Shown: positions 57,658-64,000 of the stretch, piece after piece
Position numbering within the stretch: position 1 is the first letter of the stretch
Layout of the letters: every line of letters starts with the position of its first letter
Assembly: GCF_018446385.1 (NCBI RefSeq)
Contig: NC_055996.1
Span: forward strand, 16,169,317-16,233,316
DNA: 64,000 nucleotides
Direction of reading: 5' to 3'
Source: Zingiber officinale
Lineage: Eukaryota > Streptophyta > Magnoliopsida > Zingiberales > Zingiberaceae
Translations under genes and position numbers: made by a program
Notes under the pieces: model-generated
The model's database searches: none
The model's input: only the letters and a program-made list of their open reading frames with translations
What the model was told of the DNA's origin: nothing

Positions 57658-58650
57658 TGTTGGATAATAGGTCTTAAAACAACCAATACGATTTTGTAAG
57701 GAAAAATCAAGATGTCATCAATCGATGAAAGTCAGAATTGACTTCTAAATCGAAATCTACGTTTCGCGTAGATGAATCTAGACTATTAATTTACTCAAAA
57801 TCAATTATAGGTGAATGAGAAATTAATTGTTTAAAGTTAAGCTCAAAATAGCATTAAGGAAGAAGATGGGGAATAGTTTCACATCCGAAATTTCCAAGAG
57901 AGATTGCTTCCTTATATGTATTGTTGTGTTAATGGAGTTAACACAAAAAGCACAAGGAGCTCTCTTCCAATGATTGAGCAGGTGCTCGCACCTGTAAGCG
58001 CGCAATGGGCGCTTTGTTGGCACACTTTGCACTTCGCATCATTGTGAGGAGCTTAAATTTATGCTCCAGGTGATAATGATATGGCACTCGGATGACATGT
58101 CATGTGCCTAGGTGGCACGGGAGAGATATGACCGGGCAAGACAAATGAGAACCATTGGATAAAAAAGGGTGATGGATCATAAGTGATACAATCTGGAGTG
58201 TTGATCATGAAGTGTCGCAATCTAACCATTGGCGACCGGACCTGATTTGAAGTATCAGATTAAATGAGTTAATCTAGCGGCTGAGATCAAAAAGCGATCT
58301 GAAAGGTTACAACCTTCAGATCTGAAGGCTCAGATCAAGGACTATCTGAAAGGATACAACCCTCTGGATTAAACGACTTAGATGAATCCTCACCAAAAGG
58401 TACATCACCTCTTCTCCTGTATAAATGGAACCCTCCAGATGTTGGAAAAGACACACAACATTAGAAAAGCAATTCGTTCATCCATCTTCTACATTCGGAG
58501 TCCAAAAAGCTTACGAGAAAGTTCCTCGGTCTCGAAATTTGAAGTGTTGCTATTTCGAGACAACGTCGATGTATCTTGGGAAATGAATTGCTGCTATTCC
58601 TAAGCACCTGTAGCGGAACAATATCGTTTTATGGAGATAGTGTTGAACAT
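57658..58650 (+). repeat. Probable 5' LTR of a TNT1-like copia element
   Basis: Begins TGTTGGATAATAGG and ends GTGTTGAACA, about 110 bp before a gag start in the same orientation. It contains TATAAATGG near 58420. No second copy in the window was found to confirm the limits, and the primer site is not clear. Confidence 0.5.
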
Positions 58651-58759
58651 TAGCCTCGACGATATCAGTTTGCATCCTCTCGGTGGCAATCCCTGGCAGT
58701 GCTGACAATCATAAAATGACTATAAGTTCGAGCTATTGGAGTTAAACAAAAATCGTAAA

Positions 58760-59670
58760 ATGATATCGTGCAAACTGATGGCTGGGATCAACGATGGTTT
58801 GACCGCCATTCCACACGGAGAAAAGTCGGAGAAGTTCAACGGAACTGACTTCAAACAATGGCAGCAAAAGATGCTGTTCTACTTGACAACGCTAAACCTC
58901 ATATGATTTTTGCATGAAGACCCACCGGCTGCTATGGAAGGTAAGTCCGATAATAAGGTTGCATGCGATATGTGGACGCATGGAGATTTCCTGTGCCGCA
59001 ACTACGTTCTCAACGCATTGGATAACACGTTGTATAATGTGTATTGTTCGATGGAAAAGACAAAATCTCTGTGGGAATCACTTGAAAAGAAATACAAAAT
59101 CGAAAATGCTAGATTGAAGAAATTCATCGTCGGACGATTTCTGGATTTTAAGATGTTGAATTCCAAGAGTGTGACGTCTCAAGTCCAAGTCATGCAATTG
59201 ATACTGCATGATCTGGATGCCAAAGGCATGAAGCTGAACAAATCATTCAAAGTAGCCGCGGTAATCGAGAAACTCCCTCCATCATGGAAGGATTTCAAAA
59301 ATTACCTAAAGCACAAACAAAAGGAAATAACATTTGAAGACCTAATTATGAGGCTACGAATAGAGGAAGATAATTGAAAGATGTCCGACTCCAGAGGAAC
59401 GAAGTGGGCAATCGACGAGATGTCCAACCTGGCTAAGCCAAAAGCCAAAAAGCTGAAGTAATCCAAAAAGAAGGCTCAAGCCAAGAAATTCAAGGGCATG
59501 TGCTACAACTACGGAAAGCCAGGACACATGCCCAAAGATTGCAGACGCCCGAAGAAACCAACCAAAAGTCATAAGGATGCTGCGAACCAGGTCGTAACTT
59601 CTGACGACATGGAATTTGATCTCACTATGGTCGTGTTTGAAGCTAACACGATAACGGACAACCCGAAGCA
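58760..59670 (+). pseudogene. TNT1-like copia gag (plus-strand copy)
   Basis: From the ATG at 58760: KFNGTDFKQWQQKMLFYLTT, then a TGA at 58904-58906 where the inverted copy has CGA (Arg), then DFLCRNYVLNALDNTLYNVY, KKFIVGRFLDFKM, EKLPPSWKDFKNYLKHKQKE and LIMRLRIEEDN. Two more stops follow (59377 and 59460) before a zinc knuckle CYNYGKPGHMPKDC whose second Cys has become Tyr. The sequence stops at about 59670, where minus-strand RT sequence begins. Confidence 0.85.
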
Positions 59671-61040
59671 GCTTGTTTGCCACACAAGCAATATATGGAT
59701 GTGTGCAGTTTACGAGATACATCAAACTGCCTATTATCCAAGAATATTTCAATTGCGATATGGGCTCACCATAGTTTTTTTGCTAAGTGTTGACTTAGAT
59801 CCATAGATGTTCTTACTGTAGAGAGATCGAACGCATTGAACCTTTTCCACACTGTCTCTATATAATTGGATTGTGTTAAAACTATCTCATCGGATATCCT
59901 GAGAATTTTAATTCCCAATATAACATCTGTTAGACCTATATCTTTCATATCGAAATTCTTGGTCAACATTTTCTTTGTACTCATGATTACCTCATGATTA
60001 CTGCCCATTATAAGCATGTCGTCTACATATAGACAAATGATTACATGACCTTCAGGTGTGTGTTTGACATAATGCATTTGTCACATTCATTTATTTTGAA
60101 TTCGTTTGACAGCATTGTTTTGTCAAATTTTTCATGTCATTGTTTAGACGCTTGTTTAAGTCTGTACAATGACTTAACAAGTCGACACACATTTTCCTCT
60201 TTTCTTAGAACTACAAACCTCTCGGGTTGAAGTAATCTTTGGTTAAACAGTGTTGCGATGACTATCAGTACTCGTATGAACGTAATCTTTGTCACCGGTG
60301 AGTAAGTATTGAAGTAATCAATACCTTCCTTTTGCTTGTATCCTTTGGCCACAAGTCTGGCTTTATACTTGTCAATCGATTCATCAGCTTTATACTTGCG
60401 TTTTAATATCCACTTACGACCTAATGGTTTAGTACCAAAAGGAAGGTCCACTAATTCCTAAGTATGATTATTCATGATGGACTCGATTTCATTATTGACA
60501 GCTTCTTTCCACAATGAGGCTTCGGGACTAGAGACAGCTTCGCTTAATGCTCTTGGGTCTATTTCCGACATAAAAGTCATGAAGTCTGGCTCAAACGATT
60601 TCTCAACTCTAGCCCGTTTGCTCCGACGTGGCTCTTCGCTTTGATTGTCAATAGTCCTTTTATGAAAACTAAGTTTAGAAACATCATTTTCATCGGAAGT
60701 TATTACTTTGAATGTTTCCCTTCTTATTCGGGAATATGTTTTCAAAGAATATCGCATTTCGAGATTCTATGGTTGTTCCCACATAAATATCAGGAATGTC
60801 TGACTTGTGAACTATAAAACAATATGCACTACTGTTATGGGCATATCCGACAAATATCACATTGAGCGTTTTAGATCCGATTTTTACTTGCTTTGGCTTG
60901 GGTACTTCAACATTTGCTAAACACCCCCACACTTTCAGGTATTTGTACGATGGCTCGCGACCTTTCCATAGTTCATATGATGTTTTATTTTTTTTCTTGT
61001 GTGGAATTTTGTTGAGAATGTAGTTTGCTGATAATATAGC
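59671..61040 (-). pseudogene. TNT1-like copia integrase C-terminus and RT (minus strand)
   Basis: Reading leftward: ANYILNKIPHKKKNKTSYE, then WGCLANVEVPKPKQVKIGSK (integrase end), SPEASLWKEAVNNEIESI, GTKPLGRKWILKRKYKADES and KARLVAKGYKQKEGIDYFNT (RT), CLYVDDMLIMGSN with an intact YVDD box, and finally SWIIGSLMYLVNCTHPYIAC of the RNase H linker. Several frame changes. It is cut at 61040 by an LTR and at about 59670 by the inverted gag copy. Confidence 0.85.
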
Positions 61041-62382
61041 TATTGGATCGTAGAGTTCGCTAGGGGGGATGAATAGCGATCTTTAAGAATTCAAAAATCA
61101 ATTTGAATACGCAACGGAAATAAGGAAAGTAAGGGCAACACTAACACAACTAATTTTACTTGGTTTGGAGCCTTCATCGACTCCTACTCCAATACCCGCA
61201 CTCGTCGAGTGCTTTCGTTAGGCAATCACTAATAACTAGTAAAAATGATTACAAAAATGAGTACAGGAATTATTAAAAGAATACCGACAATAGAAACAAA
61301 AGATTAAATCATAGGTTGTCAGAGAAGCTTCATGGCGTTGCAGGAGCAGTGCGCAACAGAGCAGGTGTAGCAGAAGTTGTTGTCTTTTACTCTAGGTGGT
61401 GGCCTCCTTATATAGGAAGCTCCAGGTGCCCGGATCCCTTCCGGGCACCTGGATTGTGATGTAGGCCCAGCCAACCAGCGCGCTCCATGTCTGCGTCGAG
61501 TTAGAATTTTGCATTTCGGGTGCTCGGATCCCTTCCGGGTGTCCAGATCCCTTCTAGACGCCCGGACCACCATTTTCCAGCAAATTCTTTTTCTATAAGA
61601 AAATTTTAGTCCGAGGTAAATACAAATTATACTACCATACAAAATAAAGTGTTAGCACAATTATAGTCAAATAAAGTAGTAATTAGATTTCATCTCATCG
61701 AGATCAAAATCTAGTCAAGATCTCAACTTAGATTTCTGAAATGGATCTAAGTTGGATCGACGCCTACTGTTCCCTTGAACGGGGAACATGTCCTCATCAA
61801 GTCACTCTTCTCCAGTGACTTACCTTTACTCATCTTTTGTCAGACATCCGGTCAGTTCGTCGACCAGTCTGGACTTCGTGCCAGCTATCTGGTCGGCCCG
61901 TCGACCTAGCTGAACTTCCCTACAATACTGAGTTAGCATAATAGATAAAATGGTAAGGCAAAATAGTGTTAACAGAATTCAAGATTCGCTGGTCCAATCG
62001 ACAAACCAGTCAGTCACATATAACGTAGGGTTATCTCCCCCTAGGGTTGCGTAGCTTCACTCACCAGGACTTCCACCACCTAGCTTCACTCATTAGGGTC
62101 TAGCTTCACTCACCAGGACTTCCATCACTTAACTTCACTCACTAGGGCATGACTTCACTCACCAGGATTTCCACCTTACCTAACCTCCAGTTAGGACTAG
62201 TCACTCAGTAGATTTCTCACCTATCTATCCTTTGGTTAGGACTTACTTTTGACAGTCATCTAGTCCTGACTAGACTTCTTTCTTCCAAACATCAAGTCTT
62301 GTTTGGATCAACCTTTGGTCAAACTGACCAGACTTAGGTATATTGTCAAATATCAAAACCCTAGAGGTTGATTGCACTAACA
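61041..62382 (-). repeat. LTR inserted in the TNT1-like integrase
   Basis: On the minus strand it starts TGTTAGTGCAATCAACC (right edge, after a AAAAAGGGGGAAAA purine tract at 62383-62396) and ends CGATCCAATA near 61041. It carries CCGGGCACCTGG and GGGTGCTCGGATCC words (61420-61560), GACTTCACTCACCAGG repeats (62050-62170) and the CTAGGGGGGATGAATAGCG block at 61063. It is therefore the 3' LTR of a minus-strand element distinct from the surrounding TNT1-like one. Confidence 0.7.
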
Positions 62383-63160
62383 TTTTCCCCCTTTTTGATG
62401 TTTGACAATTTTCTTAAGTTAGGCTTGAGTCTTTAAGGGTTAATTCTTAAAGTTTGAGAGTTTCAAAAAGTTTGAGAGATTAGAAATTTTTTAACTTTTC
62501 TAACTTAAGATAACTCTCTTCCTTTAACTTTTCTAACTTAAGATCACTCTCCCCCTTTGACACACATCAAAAGGGTATAAGCTTAAGGTTACCCCCGATT
62601 AGGTTTATGCACCAACAATGATATTTGAAAGACATAATTAAGTGTTTCAAAAGAGGTGGTGCAGACTGATTTTTCTAAGTTGGTTGTCAGGATAACTTTT
62701 GAAAGTTTAAACAACTCTTGATAGTTAATTTTCAAAACACTTTATAAAAGAATATTTCTAAACAGATTTTCAAAGTAAATTTCAAAATTAATAACTTTTC
62801 AAAAATTATTTCCAAAGATTTAAATTTTTCTAGAATTTTTTTTTTTAAAACAACTTGTATAGAAAAGTAAAAAAAAATTAAGAAGAAAATTTTCAAAGAA
62901 AAACATTTTCAATGAAAGTTTTGAAGCAAGCCAAACTTTTAAGGAGTTTATTATTAAAAGGATTTTTTAAAGTAAAGATTTGTAGAAACTTTCTTTTTTT
63001 TTTAAAAAAAAAAATATATTTTCAAAGTAACTTTGCCAAAATAATTTTGACAAAGCCGTCTAAGTTACAAAAATGATTTAAAACACTTTTCTAATGAATA
63101 TAAAAGCTTTCTGTATTATATCACGTTTTGAAGCAAAATATCAAGTTTTGAAGCAAGTCG
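62383..63160 (-). mobile_element. Non-coding internal fragment attached to the inserted LTR
   Basis: Starts with the purine tract, then A/T-rich non-coding sequence with many AATTTTCAAA words. No coding motif. It ends where TNT1-like gag sequence resumes near 63160, so only a piece of the inserted element remains. Confidence 0.5.
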
Positions 63161-64000
63161 AAGTGTTGTCCGTCACCGTGTTGACTTCAAACATGACCGC
63201 AGTGAGATTTAATTCCATGTTGTCAGAAGTTACGACCTAGTTCGCAACATCCTTCTGACTTTTGGTTGGTTTCTTCGGGCGTCTGCAATCTTTAGACATG
63301 TATCCTGGCTTTCCGCAATTGTAACATGTGCCCTTAAATTTCTTGCCTTGAGCATTCTTTTTGGATTGTTTCGGCTTTTTGGCTTTTAGCTCAGCCAGGT
63401 TGGACATCTCGTCGACTGCTCACTTCGTTCCTCTGGAGTCAGACATCTTTCGATTATCTTCCTCTATTCGTAGTCTCAGGATTAGGTCTTCAAGTGTCAT
63501 TTCCTTTTGCTTGTGCTTTAGGTAATTTTTGAAATCCTTCCATGACGGAGGGAGTTTCTCGATTACCACGGCTACTTTGAATGACTCGTTCAGCTTCATG
63601 CCTTCGACTTCCAGATCATGCAGTATCAGTTGCATGTCTTGGACTTGAGACGCCACACTCTTGGAATCCAGCATCTTGAAATCCAGAAATCGTCTGACAA
63701 TGAATTTCTTCAATACAACATTTTCGATTTTGTATTTCTTTTCAAGTAATTTCTACAGAGATTTTGCCGTTTCCATCGAACAATACACATTATACAACGT
63801 GTTGTCCAATGCGTTGAGAACGTAGTTGCGACACAGGAAATCTCTGTACGTCCGCGTATCGCATGCAGCCTTATTATCAGACTTGCCTTCCAGAGCAGCC
63901 GGTGGGTCTTCATGCAAAAATCGTACGAGGTTTAGCGTTGTCAAGTAGAACAACATCTTTTGCTGCCATCGTTTGAAGTCAGTTCTGTTGAACTTCTTTG
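63161..64000 (-). pseudogene. TNT1-like copia gag (minus-strand copy, runs off window)
   Basis: An inverted near-copy of 58790-59670: FLHEDPPAALEGKSDNKAAC, DFLCRNYVLNALDNTLYNVY, KKFIVRRFLDFKMLDSKSVA, EKLPPSWKDFKNYLKHKQKE. The zinc knuckle near 63300 reads CYNCGKPGYMSKDC, with the His changed to Tyr. In-frame stops occur at about 63755 and 63417. The 5' end lies outside the window. Confidence 0.85.

Noticed and set aside
1..64000. tRNA, rRNA or other structural RNA genes
   Set aside because: No cloverleaf with A and B boxes or rRNA-like sequence was noticed. The TGGTATCAGAGC words are primer binding sites, not tRNA genes.

Overview
The window is nuclear DNA of a flowering plant. It holds three ordinary plant genes, spliced with GT-AG introns where there are introns, in a background that is mostly LTR retrotransposons and PIF/Harbinger DNA transposons. 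The 5' ends of two of the genes are very GC-rich, which suggests a commelinid monocot. That is inference; the species cannot be read from the sequence.

Layout. 1-1285: remnants of two PIF/Harbinger elements meeting end to end. 1286-5241: a gag-only Ty1/copia-type element (family A, plus strand). Its 3' LTR was split by a minus-strand gag-only LARD (family B, 5242-20219). Family B is present as one complete unit plus a truncated tandem copy sharing the middle LTR, and each unit carries the same 2.4 kb solo LTR (family C). 20220-20283 is the other side of the split family A LTR. 20284-22241 and 31987-32170 are decayed LTR sequence, into which a full family C copia element (22247-31986, minus, TSD CCCAA) inserted. 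32172-37800: a third Harbinger remnant, a ~1 kb fold-back element with a 10 bp TSD, a family A solo LTR (TSD TTCCT) and a small fold-back MITE.

38200-45290 is a gene island, all on the plus strand: a BUBR1/MAD3-type spindle-checkpoint protein (11 exons, 408 aa, two KEN boxes, no kinase domain), a secreted glycine-rich protein, and a membrane-anchored SAM-dependent methyltransferase-like protein. 45291-57302 is one PIF/Harbinger element (TSD TAA, matching TIRs, both genes recognisable) carrying an 8.6 kb Angela/Tork-like copia element inside its Myb/SANT gene. 57658-64000 is a rearranged cluster of TNT1-like copia pieces, with two gag copies facing each other and a foreign LTR inside the integrase.

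I found no evidence of an undescribed host system. The points most worth following up are the tandem shared-LTR LARD and the chronology it records, family-specific palindrome arrays in several LTR families, a U5-end block shared by otherwise different LTRs, the fold-back elements, and indels concentrated at CTG and related sites in roughly 25.7-31.4 kb that may be consensus errors.
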